From CAZCGA01 sp964498075 (GTDB lineage: Bacteria > Desulfobacterota > Binatia > HRBIN30), in the NCBI GenBank assembly GCA_964498075.1, contig CAZCGA010000009.1, forward strand, positions 1 through 64,000: a stretch of DNA of 64,000 nucleotides, written 5' to 3'. The translations under genes and the position numbers were made by a program. Below the pieces are notes generated by a model that made no database searches, was not told the DNA's origin, and worked only from the letters and a program-made list of their open reading frames with translations. Shown here one piece after another: positions 1 to 7,629 of this stretch; within the stretch, counting starts at the first letter, position 1, and each line of letters opens with the position of its first letter.

Positions 1-393
1 TCCGGGGAAACGCCGGCAACGCCTACGTTTCACCCCTCCAACTGCGGAAGTTGGGTTAGTCCAACCCGTATCTGGACTCCTCCGTCAACCCGAAGCCGCG
101 GCGGGGTACTGTCCTGGACAATACCCGCGGCGGTGAGTCAAACGGTTTCGGCACAGCGACGTCGGTGTTGGTGGTGATTGCAGCCGGTTTGGCGAAGCTC
201 GACCCCGCTGTCCAGCCCCAACGGGGCGGCGGGACCTCAGCTCGGAGTAACCCCGGGGCTGTACCGCCGGCAAACCAGGACACGTCGCGGCAACTTCGGA
301 CAGCACTCCACGCCGGCTTGACGAAGCGCTGCGTCGTCTGCCAGTGTACGAGGCACCATCAGATCCTCTGTAGACTCTCCTACACCATCGCAG
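1..393. other. Stretch with no supported gene
   Basis: Both strands were read. The open frames here have no recognisable family, start signal or domain, and they overlap each other on opposite strands, as expected of GC-rich non-coding DNA. The left edge may hold the end of a gene that began outside the window, but no recognisable C-terminus was found. Confidence 0.5.
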
Positions 394-474
394 ATGCGAC
401 GGCGGCCCTTCGGGGTGGCTGTTTCCGCGCTTGGCTCATTCGCCATCGCATTGCTGATTGCGAACGGTTGCGGC
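394..474 (+). repeat. 81-bp direct repeat, copy A (lipoprotein signal-peptide coding)
   Basis: This segment matches 1923-2003 in the same orientation at 76 of 81 bases. Read from ATG 394 it encodes a basic start (MRRRPFG), a hydrophobic stretch and a lipobox-like ANGC, so it is a lipoprotein signal sequence. After the cysteine the two copies diverge at once. Here the reading frame continues into sequence with no secreted-protein character, so this copy looks like an orphan 5' end left by duplication or recombination. Confidence 0.75.
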
Positions 475-540
475 GTGCCGCGACAGCGGATACGCCCCGC
501 CTATCCTCTGCACGCCCGACGAACTCATGGGAGGTTGAAA

Positions 541-797
541 ATGGCCAAACCGCTACCCGAGGCAGAGCGCTCGGAAGATCCCATCGTGGCAGGGTTCGCA
601 AGGCGCGCGAGAAGCTCTTCGCTGCAGCCGGGTATGACCTGGAAGAGCTGTGCAGGCGGCTCAACGAACAGCAACAGCGCGCAGGCCGCGGCACGGTGAC
701 TCGTCTTCCGCGCATGCCGAAGCGTGAGCGCGCCAGAGCTGTCCCGAGGCCGAACAAGAGCATGTACCGGCCGCGCGGGAAAGACGCGCGCCGGTGA
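541..797 (+). pseudogene. Small conserved protein (DPIVAEVRKARE-type), frameshifted
   Basis: The start is ATG 541, with an AGGTTG purine stretch upstream. The first residues run to DPIVA in one frame. The expected continuation, VRKAREKLFAAAGYD then LEELCRRLNEQQQ, lies in the neighbouring frame and ends at 797. One missing base near 585 (GCAGGG where GCAGAGG would fit) accounts for the break, and adding it gives an 85-residue protein. From memory, small proteins with this DPIV...R.RE...GYDL..L pattern often accompany toxin-type genes in accessory regions; the function is unknown. It sits 66 bp upstream of a RelE/HigB-like toxin gene. A consensus error is as likely as real decay. Confidence 0.55.
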
Positions 798-863
798 TGC
801 TCGGACGTTCGGCTCGCCGGACGTCAGGTTGCCGCCCTTCCGCGCTTGACGTAGCCTGCACCA

Positions 864-1295
864 GTGCGATTCATTGAAACCCCGATCTTCACGGAGGACG
901 TATCGAACGAGCTGTCGTTGGATGAGTATCGCCAGATGCAGGTAGCGCTGATGTTGCGACCGGAGCAGGGTGCGGTCATCCGCGGCTCTGGTGGCCTTCG
1001 GAAGATCAGGTGGCGTCGGGCGGGTATGGGCTGCAGTCTCAGTCCGGCTCTTGCCCTGCCGTGCTCTCTTCGGCCTGGGCTCGTTCGATGAGGTGAGCGG
1101 CGGGGCGGGAGGCGGGGNNNNNNNNNNCGCCGTGCAGGCATGGGTAAACGCGGTGGGCTCCGAGTGATCTACTTTTGGGAGGCGAAGTCGGGGACGTTCT
1201 ACATGCTGACGATGTACCCAAAGAGCAAACAGGAGGAACTCTCACCAGGGCAGCTACGCATCCTGCGGCGCCTCGTTGCGGAGGAATTCAAATGA
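864..1295 (+). pseudogene. RelE/HigB-family toxin, interrupted by a scaffold gap
   Basis: The gene starts at GTG 864 with MRFIETPIFTEDVS and runs to GGLRKIRWRRAGMG at 1031. It resumes, again with AGMG (1134-1145), as KRGGLRVIYFWEA and MLTMYPKSKQEELS, ending in TGA 1293-1295. Both halves are in the same frame and together give about 105 residues, the normal length for RelE/HigB-type mRNA interferases. Between them lie 114 bp containing ten N and an in-frame stop. The insert has no recognisable content and its edges repeat the AGMG codons with small differences, so it is most likely a scaffolding artefact, and the real gene is probably intact. The last codons overlap the antitoxin start (ATGA). 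In this family the toxin cleaves translated mRNA and is neutralised by the Xre partner. Confidence 0.75.
1118..1127. other. Assembly gap (10 N) inside the toxin gene
   Basis: A run of ten N joins two contigs. The protein on either side reads continuously if the bases from about 1032 to 1145 are removed, which points to low-quality or chimeric contig ends rather than inserted biological DNA. Confidence 0.9.
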
Positions 1296-1582
1296 AGCAG
1301 AAGGACTTCAATCGGCTGGTGGCCAGTATCAAGCAGGCGGGGGCGATCCGCAGGGGGCGCCTCAAGCCCAGCCGCGTGACCGAGTTTCGGCCCGACGACG
1401 TCCGCGCGATTCGCGTGAAGCTTGCCAAGTCCCAAACCGAATTCGCGCTCATGATCGGGGTGAGCGTCGCGACGCTGCAGAGCTGGGAGCAGGGACGCCG
1501 GCACCCTGAGGGACCGGCACGCGCGCTTCTGCGCGTTGCGGCGAGGAGCCCGAAGGCCGTCGTGGAAGCACTGGCGTCGTAA
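1292..1582 (+). CDS. Xre-family antitoxin (HigA/NadS-like)
   Basis: This 96-residue protein starts at ATG 1292, overlapping the stop of the toxin by four bases (ATGA), with GGAGG about 7 bases upstream. The C-terminal half has a helix-turn-helix of the Xre/Cro type: R-x-K-L-A-K-S-Q-T-E-F-A followed by GVSVATLQSWEQGRRHP (about residues 50-75). This order, toxin first and Xre antitoxin second, is typical of HigBA and NadS-type pairs. The protein should bind and neutralise the upstream RelE/HigB-like protein and repress its own operon. No separate promoter was recognised. The family assignment is firm from the HTH and the gene order; the exact subfamily is not. Confidence 0.85.
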   Translation: MKQKDFNRLVASIKQAGAIRRGRLKPSRVTEFRPDDVRAIRVKLAKSQTEFALMIGVSVATLQSWEQGRRHPEGPARALLRVAARSPKAVVEALAS

Positions 1583-1638
1583 GAAGCGCACGGTATCGGG
1601 CGAAGGGATGTGAGGATCAAAAAGTACCTGGAGGAGCT

Positions 1639-1878
1639 ATGAGACATCCGTCGAAACCGTTTGCCCTGTGCATTGACAACACTGAGTACCAGGCCTCTCT
1701 CATCCTTGGAAAGGTGTACCGGATTCTCCCTGACGCGAAGGCCGCCAGGGACGATTTGGTTCGCATTGTCGATGAAAGCGGTGAGGATTACCTCTACCAC
1801 AAGAGCCACTTCGTCTTCGTGGACTTCCCGAAGGCGGTCGCGAGGAAGATCCTTGCCCTGCAGCCGGCTATCGCCTGA
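1639..1878 (+). CDS. Small conserved hypothetical protein (79 aa)
   Basis: A strong ribosome binding site (CTGGAGGAGC) precedes ATG 1639. The product is 79 residues, soluble, mixed alpha/beta, with the pattern FALCIDN-x-EYQASLILGKVYRILPD near the start and SGEDYLYHKSHFVFVDFP near the middle. I believe proteins of this shape are widespread small accessory proteins of unknown function. It follows the toxin-antitoxin pair by 56 bp and may share its transcript. No catalytic motif, signal peptide or membrane segment is visible. Confidence 0.7.
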   Translation: MRHPSKPFALCIDNTEYQASLILGKVYRILPDAKAARDDLVRIVDESGEDYLYHKSHFVFVDFPKAVARKILALQPAIA

Positions 1879-1916
1879 CCAGGCGGAACAAGAATGCTGA
1901 TGCCGTGAAGTGCCGC

Positions 1917-2048
1917 GTGCTGACGCGACGGCGGCCCTTCGGGGTGGCTGCTTCCGTGCTTGGTTCATTCGCCATCGCATTGCTGATGGCGAACGGTTGC
2001 GGCGGCGGTGACGGCGGCAACAGCCAATTACCGCCGGACGTCCGGTAG
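1917..2048 (+). other. Lipoprotein signal-peptide segment (repeat copy B), likely 5' part of the next gene
   Basis: From GTG 1917 this frame encodes VLTRRRPFG, a hydrophobic core and ANGCGGGDGG, a good lipoprotein signal with a glycine-rich linker after the lipobox cysteine. It then meets a stop at 2046-2048. Bases 1923-2003 are the second copy of the 81-bp repeat first seen at 394-474. The cysteine-containing exported-looking body lies in the next frame (2008-2511). One frameshift between about 2010 and 2045 would join signal and body into one lipoprotein. Confidence 0.55.
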
Positions 2049-2511
2049 CTTTCTGCAGGACATGGGCTCCTTTGTCTCTTCGACTTGCGATCCCATGGTG
2101 AACCGAGAAACCGAGGAGTTTGTGGCCATAGAGAGCGGAACCAGCTGCACTTACGAGGTTACGAACACGTCCTCACCCGGCGGCACGGTCCGTCGCGCCT
2201 CGCGACTGCCCACGACCATCACGCTGCCGCCGCCTCCGATTACCGTGACCGCTATGTGTCCGAGTAGTTCAGAGTTCAGTGTGTTGCGAGGCGACGTGGA
2301 TAGTTCCGGGCGTATCCGCGCCAACGTCGCCATGATCACTTCGACCTTCCCCGCGAACTGCGTCGCCGCTGAGATTGTGAATCTCTCGGTGAACGCGAGC
2401 CGCAGCCCCTCAACTGCGACCTTCACTTTTCAGTTCCGCTTCTCTGACGAGTGTCTCGCGTCGAGGTCCACCTGCACAGCTGTGCTTCAGTCTCGTTGGA
2501 CTCGCCACTAA
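2008..2511 (+). CDS. Putative secreted/lipoprotein body, no recognised family
   Basis: The open frame codes for up to 167 residues from a weak GTG. The composition is that of an exported protein: many Ser/Thr, several spaced cysteines (TCDP, TSCTYEV, AMCPSSS, FPANCVAAE, DECLAS), beta-rich and no transmembrane segment. It has no signal peptide of its own, but one is encoded immediately upstream in another frame, so the true gene is probably 1917-2511 with a frameshift (natural or a consensus error). The protein ends at 2511, just before the ribosome binding site of the SDR gene. I do not recognise a family and assign no function. Confidence 0.5.
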   Translation: MTAATANYRRTSGSFLQDMGSFVSSTCDPMVNRETEEFVAIESGTSCTYEVTNTSSPGGTVRRASRLPTTITLPPPPITVTAMCPSSSEFSVLRGDVDSSGRIRANVAMITSTFPANCVAAEIVNLSVNASRSPSTATFTFQFRFSDECLASRSTCTAVLQSRWTRH

Positions 2512-2525
2512 CGAAGGAGGTTCGG

Positions 2526-3308
2526 ATGGGTCATCTGGATGGAAAGATCATCGTGGTGACCGGCGCTTCATCTGGGATCGGCCGGGCGTGCGTGATCCGT
2601 TTTCTCGAAGAGGGCGCACTGGTCGTCGGCGCGGACATCGCGCCGCCGGCCGACAGCGGCGCGGCCGCGCTGCATGTCTCGGTGGACGTCACCGACGAAC
2701 GCGGCGTAGAGGACCTCATCGCACGCGCAGTGACGGCGCACGGCCGGATCGACGGCGTCGTCAACGCCGCCGGCGTTGCGGGTGGCGGGCCGGCGCACTT
2801 GCTGGATGCGAGCGAATGGGATCGTGTCCTCGGCGTGAACCTGAAGGGCACCTTCTTCCTCTGCAAGCACGCCATCGCGCGCATGCTCACGCAGGATCCC
2901 ATCGCCGGCGAGCGCGGTGCGATCGCCAATCTCGCCAGCATCGAGGGGCTCGAGGGCACGGCCGGCGGCAGCGCCTACAACGCTTCGAAAGGTGGCGTGG
3001 TGCTGCTCACCAAGAACCTGGCGATCGACTACGGCCGCCAAGGCATCCGCGCCAACGCCATCTGTCCCGGCTTCATCGAGACACCGATGACCCAAAGCAT
3101 CTTCGGCTTGCCCGGCATGGAGCCGGTCGTCGCCGCCGTGCGTGAGGAGCACAAGCTGCGGCGCTTCGGGCGCCCCGAGGAGATTGCCGCCGTCGCCTGC
3201 TTTCTCCTCTCCGCCGACGCCTCGTTCGTCTCCGGCCAAGCGATCGCCGTCGACGGCGGCTACACCGCCGGCCGCGACCACGGCGTCACGGCGCTCATGG
3301 GGCTGTGA
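2526..3308 (+). CDS. SDR-family NAD(P)-dependent oxidoreductase
   Basis: This is a 260-residue classical short-chain dehydrogenase/reductase starting at ATG 2526 behind AAGGAGG. The cofactor motif TGASSGIG is at about residues 12-19, NAAG at about 83, the catalytic serine lies in NLASIEG and the catalytic Tyr-Lys pair is in AYNASKGG (about 154-161). PGFIETPM and the C-terminal GQAIAVDGGYT segment are also typical. The acidic residue after the second strand (GADIAPP) suggests NAD preference. The substrate cannot be told from sequence. It converges with the GST gene, with 1 bp between the stops. Confidence 0.92.
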   Translation: MGHLDGKIIVVTGASSGIGRACVIRFLEEGALVVGADIAPPADSGAAALHVSVDVTDERGVEDLIARAVTAHGRIDGVVNAAGVAGGGPAHLLDASEWDRVLGVNLKGTFFLCKHAIARMLTQDPIAGERGAIANLASIEGLEGTAGGSAYNASKGGVVLLTKNLAIDYGRQGIRANAICPGFIETPMTQSIFGLPGMEPVVAAVREEHKLRRFGRPEEIAAVACFLLSADASFVSGQAIAVDGGYTAGRDHGVTALMGL

Positions 3309-3309
3309 T

Positions 3310-4089
3310 CTACGAGAATTCCACCGAGAAGCGGATGTTCTTCTTCGCCATGCCGCCGAGGACGATCTGCTGGCCGCCACTGCGCATCATCCATTCGAGG
3401 CGATGGTCGCGGTACTCGCGCACGAATACGCCCGACTCGACGAGCGGTCCGAGGTTCTGGAAGCCGCCCATCGCTTCCATGGCCGCCGCGGCGCATTTGC
3501 CGATGCTGTCGCGTTGGCTGACGCGCCCGAGCCAACCTTCAAGCTTCGACCCGCTGGGCGGTGCGAACCCCCACGCCATCGAGCCGGAGACGTAGGGGTA
3601 GACGGACAGGTCGCCCCAGCCGAAGCGTTCCCCGTTGAAGAAGGCACGCCCGCCAAGCTCGCGCTCCAGCCGCTGCTGCATCTTGCGCGTCTGCTCTTCG
3701 GCGCGCGCCACCATCGTGTCCGCCAGTGCGCCATTCGCGCGTCCGAAAACGCGAATCTCGGCGAGGCCCCAATTGATCGCCTCGTAGTAGGTGTCGCACA
3801 GCTCTTCGAGCATACGCACGCGGGCGCGCTCCGCCGGCGTCGCCGGCAGCATCGCCGGCTGCGACCACTTGTCTTCGAGGTACTCGAGGATGATGGTCGA
3901 GTCGAACACTGTCGTCTCGCCATCGATCAGGCTCGGCACCTCGTGCCGCGGGCTCGAAGCGACGAACGTCTGATCGGTGCCGCCGAAGATGTCCGGCACG
4001 ACCGCCTCGAAGGGAATACCCTTCTCATACAGCGCGATCTTCACTTTCTGCGCAAACGGCGACAGCGGATGCTCGTAGAGCTTCAGCAT
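3310..4089 (-). CDS. Glutathione S-transferase family protein
   Basis: This 259-residue protein has an N-terminal thioredoxin-fold GST domain: LYEHPLSPFAQKVKIAL at the start, VPSLIDG (the cis-proline loop) at about residue 52, and DSTIILEYLED at about 63-73, the glutathione gamma-glutamyl contact. An all-helical C-terminal domain follows. A serine near the N-terminus (HPLSPF) could be the catalytic residue of a zeta/theta-like class. The likely role is glutathione conjugation or isomerisation of a small electrophile; the substrate is unknown. The upstream gene is divergent, so its promoter lies within 4090-4209. Confidence 0.85.
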   Translation of the reverse strand: MLKLYEHPLSPFAQKVKIALYEKGIPFEAVVPDIFGGTDQTFVASSPRHEVPSLIDGETTVFDSTIILEYLEDKWSQPAMLPATPAERARVRMLEELCDTYYEAINWGLAEIRVFGRANGALADTMVARAEEQTRKMQQRLERELGGRAFFNGERFGWGDLSVYPYVSGSMAWGFAPPSGSKLEGWLGRVSQRDSIGKCAAAAMEAMGGFQNLGPLVESGVFVREYRDHRLEWMMRSGGQQIVLGGMAKKNIRFSVEFS

Positions 4090-4209
4090 GAGGATCTCCC
4101 TTGCGTGTCTGAACCGCAGCCTACTTATGACTGCGCCTCAGTCGGGTCAAGCCGGTCAAGCCGGGGCACGCTGGTAGTGGCCGGAGGTTCGGCATACACT
4201 GCCGGCACA

Positions 4210-4728
4210 ATGGCCTTGCTCGATCGCGCCACGATCACGGAGGCGCTGGAACGACTGAACCGCCGTCTAGCAACGCACGATGAACGGGCGGAGCTGTTCC
4301 TGGTCGGCGGCGCAGTGATGTGCCTGGTTCATCAGGCGCGGCCAGCAACCAAAGATGTCGACGCGTGGTTCAGCAACCCACAAGTGGTACGGGCCGCGGC
4401 ACGCGAGATCGCCGCGGAGCTGGATCTTCCCGAAGACTGGTTGAACGACGCCGCGAAAGCCTACGTCCCGACAAACGCGGGCTATGAAACGTGGCGGGCG
4501 CTCTCGCATCTCACCATCTCGACCGTCGATGCCCGTACGCTTCTCGCAATGAAGTGCGCTGCGGCGCGCACCATCGAGGACGGCGAGGACATCCGCTTTC
4601 TTGCCAAGCTGCTGGGGTGCCGGTGCAGCGACGACGTCTTGCAGATCGTGCTGAGCTACTTCCCGGCGGAGCGGCTCCCGGTCAGAACCCGCCTGCTGCT
4701 GGAGGAGATGTTCGATGCGCGTACTTGA
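4210..4728 (+). CDS. Nucleotidyltransferase-fold protein (DUF6036-like)
   Basis: The 172-residue product starts at ATG 4210. The motif FLVGGAVMCLVHQAR then TKDVDAWF (about residues 35-60) is the G-G...D-x-D signature of the minimal nucleotidyltransferase fold found in DUF6036 and AbiEii-like proteins. LAMKCAAAR with ED-x-EDIRFLAKLLG further on is also characteristic of that group. Such proteins are often components of toxin-antitoxin or phage-defence pairs. The next gene overlaps its end by 14 bp, so the two are probably translationally coupled. Whether this is a toxin, an antitoxin or something else cannot be told here. Confidence 0.75.
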   Translation: MALLDRATITEALERLNRRLATHDERAELFLVGGAVMCLVHQARPATKDVDAWFSNPQVVRAAAREIAAELDLPEDWLNDAAKAYVPTNAGYETWRALSHLTISTVDARTLLAMKCAAARTIEDGEDIRFLAKLLGCRCSDDVLQIVLSYFPAERLPVRTRLLLEEMFDART

Positions 4729-5074
4729 TCTCCTCCGTGCGCCGGTCGGCGGAGAGGTTGAGTTTCAGCGCCTCGTCAACGCGTTCGTTGACGAGTTCCG
4801 TCGAGCCGACGCGACCGAGCGCCGTGCGATGATCGCCGAGGGCCCGCAGCAGTGTGGCAAGCACGAGGGGCTGATCGCGGCCGTCGTGAGTGCACTCTGC
4901 CGTGAAGTGGAAATGGAGGCGTCGGAGTGGGTGCGTATGACCAACAGCCCCGAACCTTACTTCGCCTTCCCCGCACACGGATTTGCGCTGCGCTTGCGCC
5001 TCATGCTGGAGTCCCCGCCGCCGTTCCGAACGCGTAACGTCTTCGTGCCCGAGAACTACCTTGCCCGTGCCTGA
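4715..5074 (+). CDS. Unknown 119-aa partner of the nucleotidyltransferase
   Basis: The start ATG 4715 lies inside the end of the nucleotidyltransferase gene, with GGAGGAG six bases upstream. The product is a soluble, mostly helical 119-residue protein (VEFQRLVNAFVDEFRRAD, LIAAVVSALCREVEMEA), ending with a more extended, basic tail. I recognise no family. Tight overlap with a DUF6036-like protein makes it the likely partner in a two-gene unit, possibly a toxin-antitoxin or MNT-type module, but this rests on arrangement only. Confidence 0.65.
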   Translation: MRVLDLLRAPVGGEVEFQRLVNAFVDEFRRADATERRAMIAEGPQQCGKHEGLIAAVVSALCREVEMEASEWVRMTNSPEPYFAFPAHGFALRLRLMLESPPPFRTRNVFVPENYLARA

Positions 5075-5161
5075 TAGTCCGGCGTCCCAAGTCACGTGAC
5101 CAGAACCGGCAGGCTGAGCGGTGCCCTTTGCCTAAGCGCGCCGATTTTGTATCGTCGCGGT

Positions 5162-6418
5162 ATGAGTGTGCAGGAAGACGTCATCCGCATCTGCCAAGCG
5201 GCACGGGTCGCCGTCCGCGCGCTCGCCACAGCATCGACCGACGCCAAGAACCGCTGCCTGCGCGACGCCGCGGCGCGCGTGCGGGCCCAAGCGCGGCGCT
5301 TGATCGAGGCCAACCGGGAAGATGTGCTCCGCGGCCGCGACGCTGGACTCTCCTCCGCGCTCATCGACCGGCTCACGCTGACGGAATCGCGCGTCGAGGC
5401 GATGGCCCACGGGATCGAGGAGGTCGCGGCGCTTCCCGATCCCGTGGGCGAGACGATCGCACAGTGGCGGCGGCCGAACGGGTTGGAGATCGGCCAGGTG
5501 CGCATTCCACTCGGTGTCGTCGGCGTGATCTACGAGTCGCGCCCCAACGTGACGGCGGATGCCGCCGCGCTCTGCCTGAAAGCCGGCAACGCCGTCGTTC
5601 TCAAGGGCGGCTCCGAGGCGCTGTGCACCAACGCGGCGATTGCGGCGTGCCTCTCAACGGCGGCCGCCGACACGGGCCTGCCGGCGGCCGCCATCCAGCT
5701 CATCCCCACCGCCGACCGCGAAGCCGTGCAGGTGCTGCTGAAGCAACGCCAATACATCGACGTCATCATCCCGCGCGGCGGCGAAAGCCTCATCCGCGCC
5801 ATCACCGCAGCGTCGAGCATCCCGGTGATCCAACACTACGCCGGCGTCTGCCACACGTACGTCGATTCCCAAGCCGACCTGGAGATGGCGCAACGGATCT
5901 GCTTCAACGCCAAGGTGCAACGTCCCGGGGTGTGCAACGCCATGGAGAACATGTTGGTGCACGTCGCGGTGGCGACGCCGTTCCTGCCGGACATGATCCG
6001 CAAGCTCCGCGCAGCGGGCGTCGAGATCCGCGGCTGCGAACGGACGCGGCAGATCGTTCCCGACGTCACGCCGGCGACGGACGAGGACTGGCGGACGGAG
6101 TACCTCGATCTGATTCTCGCCGTGAAAGTGGTGGACACCGTCGACGAGGCGATCGGCTTCATCAACACCTACGGCACCGGTCATTCCGATGCGATCGTCA
6201 CCGAGCACTTCCAGCATGCGCGCAAGTTCCTCGCCGAAGTGGATTCGGCCGCCGTCTACGTCAACGCGTCGACGCGGTTCACCGACGGCTACGAGTTCGG
6301 CTTCGGCGCCGAAGTCGGCATCTCTACCAACCGCCTGCACGCGCGCGGGCCGATGGGCCTGCGCGAGCTGACGACCTACAAGTACGTCGTCTACGGCAGC
6401 GGCCAGATCCGGGAATAA
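5162..6418 (+). CDS. proA: Glutamate-5-semialdehyde dehydrogenase (gamma-glutamyl phosphate reductase)
   Basis: The 418-residue enzyme reduces gamma-glutamyl phosphate with NADPH to glutamate-5-semialdehyde, the second step of proline synthesis, in the cytoplasm. ATG 5162 matches the usual ProA start. Family motifs are clear: GVIYESRPNVTADAAALCLK-type cofactor region, LKGGSEA, IPRGGESLIRA, and the catalytic cysteine in RPGVCNAMEN at about residue 258. The C-terminus with FGAEVGISTNRLHARGPMGL is diagnostic. proB is not in the window. An inverted repeat follows the stop and separates it from nadD. Confidence 0.97.
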   Translation: MSVQEDVIRICQAARVAVRALATASTDAKNRCLRDAAARVRAQARRLIEANREDVLRGRDAGLSSALIDRLTLTESRVEAMAHGIEEVAALPDPVGETIAQWRRPNGLEIGQVRIPLGVVGVIYESRPNVTADAAALCLKAGNAVVLKGGSEALCTNAAIAACLSTAAADTGLPAAAIQLIPTADREAVQVLLKQRQYIDVIIPRGGESLIRAITAASSIPVIQHYAGVCHTYVDSQADLEMAQRICFNAKVQRPGVCNAMENMLVHVAVATPFLPDMIRKLRAAGVEIRGCERTRQIVPDVTPATDEDWRTEYLDLILAVKVVDTVDEAIGFINTYGTGHSDAIVTEHFQHARKFLAEVDSAAVYVNASTRFTDGYEFGFGAEVGISTNRLHARGPMGLRELTTYKYVVYGSGQIRE

Positions 6419-6430
6419 GAATCTTGCAAC

Positions 6431-6508
6431 CGCCGATGCACGCCGATACACGCAGATGGTTTTCTAGTGGACTCCTGACTATCGGCGTCCATCGGCGTGC
6501 ATCGGCGG
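6431..6508. repeat. Intergenic inverted repeat, GCATCGGCG-type
   Basis: The arms 6431-6447 and 6492-6508 are perfect 17-bp inverted copies (CGCCGATGCACGCCGAT and its complement). A further partial copy, ATCGGCGTCC, sits at 6481-6490. The arms enclose a 44-bp spacer. It lies between proA and nadD, outside both coding regions. It could form a hairpin that ends or attenuates proA transcription, or be a mobile intergenic palindrome. There is no T-tract after the second arm, so a classical terminator is not indicated. Confidence 0.75.
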
Positions 6509-6536
6509 CTTCATTTCTCAGCCAACCTGAGCCGTA

Positions 6537-7211
6537 ATGCGCATCGGCATTCTCGGCGGCACCTTCAACCCCATCCACCTCGGGCATCTGCGCAGCGCCG
6601 AGGAGGTGTGTGAGGCGCAGCGCCTGGATCGCGTCCTCTTCATCCCCAGCGCCACGCCGCCGCACAAGCGCACGGCCGGCCTCGCCACCGCCGCGCATCG
6701 CCTGGCGATGGTCCGGCGGGCGATCGCCGGCAATCCCGCATTTCGCGTCTCGCCCATCGAGATCGAGCGCGGCGGGCACTCCTACTCGGTCGATACGCTG
6801 CGGGCGCTGCGCCAGCGCACGCCGGGGGCGCAGTTCGCGTTCATCATGGGCATCGACGCGTTCCGCGAGATCGCCACGTGGAGGCAGTATCAGAGCATCT
6901 TCGGCCTGTGCGATCTGATCGTCACGTCACGCCCATCCTTTGAGGCAGCGCCGCTCGACGCGCTGCTCCCCGTTGCCGTGCGCTCACAGTTTTGCTATCG
7001 TCCGCGGGCAAGAGAATTGGAGCACGGTACGGGGAATCGGGTCATCTTCCAACGCATCAGCGATCTGGATATTTCCGCCTCGTCCATTCGGCAACGGCTC
7101 CAGCACGGCTTGTCGATCCGCTACTTGGTTCCGCCGTCAGTCGAACGCTACATCACGCGCCATCGGTTGTATGCGCGGAGGGGCTCGGCCCCGAGGGTCT
7201 CGCCGCGTTGA
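6537..7211 (+). CDS. nadD: Nicotinate-nucleotide adenylyltransferase
   Basis: The 224-residue cytoplasmic enzyme makes deamido-NAD from nicotinate mononucleotide and ATP in NAD synthesis. The N-terminal nucleotide-binding motif GTFNPIHLGHL is at residues 6-16, the central SPIEIERGGHSYSVDTLR is typical of NadD, and the second nucleotide motif is ISASSIRQRL near residue 180. The length fits the bacterial family. Its stop TGA overlaps the TTG start of rsfS, the common nadD-rsfS arrangement. Confidence 0.96.
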   Translation: MRIGILGGTFNPIHLGHLRSAEEVCEAQRLDRVLFIPSATPPHKRTAGLATAAHRLAMVRRAIAGNPAFRVSPIEIERGGHSYSVDTLRALRQRTPGAQFAFIMGIDAFREIATWRQYQSIFGLCDLIVTSRPSFEAAPLDALLPVAVRSQFCYRPRARELEHGTGNRVIFQRISDLDISASSIRQRLQHGLSIRYLVPPSVERYITRHRLYARRGSAPRVSPR

Positions 7212-7609
7212 CGCAGATTGACGTCCGCGACACGGCGCTTCTGTGCGTCCGCTTTGCCCTCGAGAAGAAGGCGTACGATCTCGTGCTCATGGAGGTGGGC
7301 CATCTGACGTCCTTGGCCGACCACTTCCTGATCTGCACCGGCCGCTCCGACACGCAGGTGCAGGCCATCACGCAGAGCATCGAACAGAACCTCGCGCGCC
7401 TCGGCGTCCGCCCGCTGTCCATCGAAGGCTACACCAGCGGGCACTGGGTGGTGATCGACTACGGGGACATCGTGGTGCACACCTTCTACGAGCCGGTGCG
7501 CGAGTTCTACGATCTCGAGCGCCTGTGGGCGCGCGCGCCGCGCGTACGGCTCCCGGAGCCCTACGGCAGTCAGGCGCGTGACTTGCACCTCGCCAGCGAA
7601 GCGCGCTAA
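7208..7609 (+). CDS. rsfS: Ribosome silencing factor RsfS
   Basis: The most likely start is TTG 7208, which overlaps the nadD stop (TTGA) and gives 133 residues, within the family range. The RsfS/Iojap fold is shown by KKAYDLVLMEVGHLTSLADHF, ICTGRSDTQVQAI, and the strongly conserved GHWVVIDYGDIVVHTFY. The protein binds uL14 on the large ribosomal subunit and blocks subunit joining when nutrients are short. Coupling to nadD is common in bacteria and supports the assignment. Confidence 0.94.
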   Translation: MTQIDVRDTALLCVRFALEKKAYDLVLMEVGHLTSLADHFLICTGRSDTQVQAITQSIEQNLARLGVRPLSIEGYTSGHWVVIDYGDIVVHTFYEPVREFYDLERLWARAPRVRLPEPYGSQARDLHLASEAR

Positions 7610-7629
7610 CCAGTCACCGCCGTCCTCGT

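Noticed and set aside
165..797. 210-codon open frame from GTG 165
   Set aside because: Only its last 70 or so codons are recognisable, and their real start is in another frame at 541. The first part has no family and crosses the lipoprotein-signal repeat out of frame.
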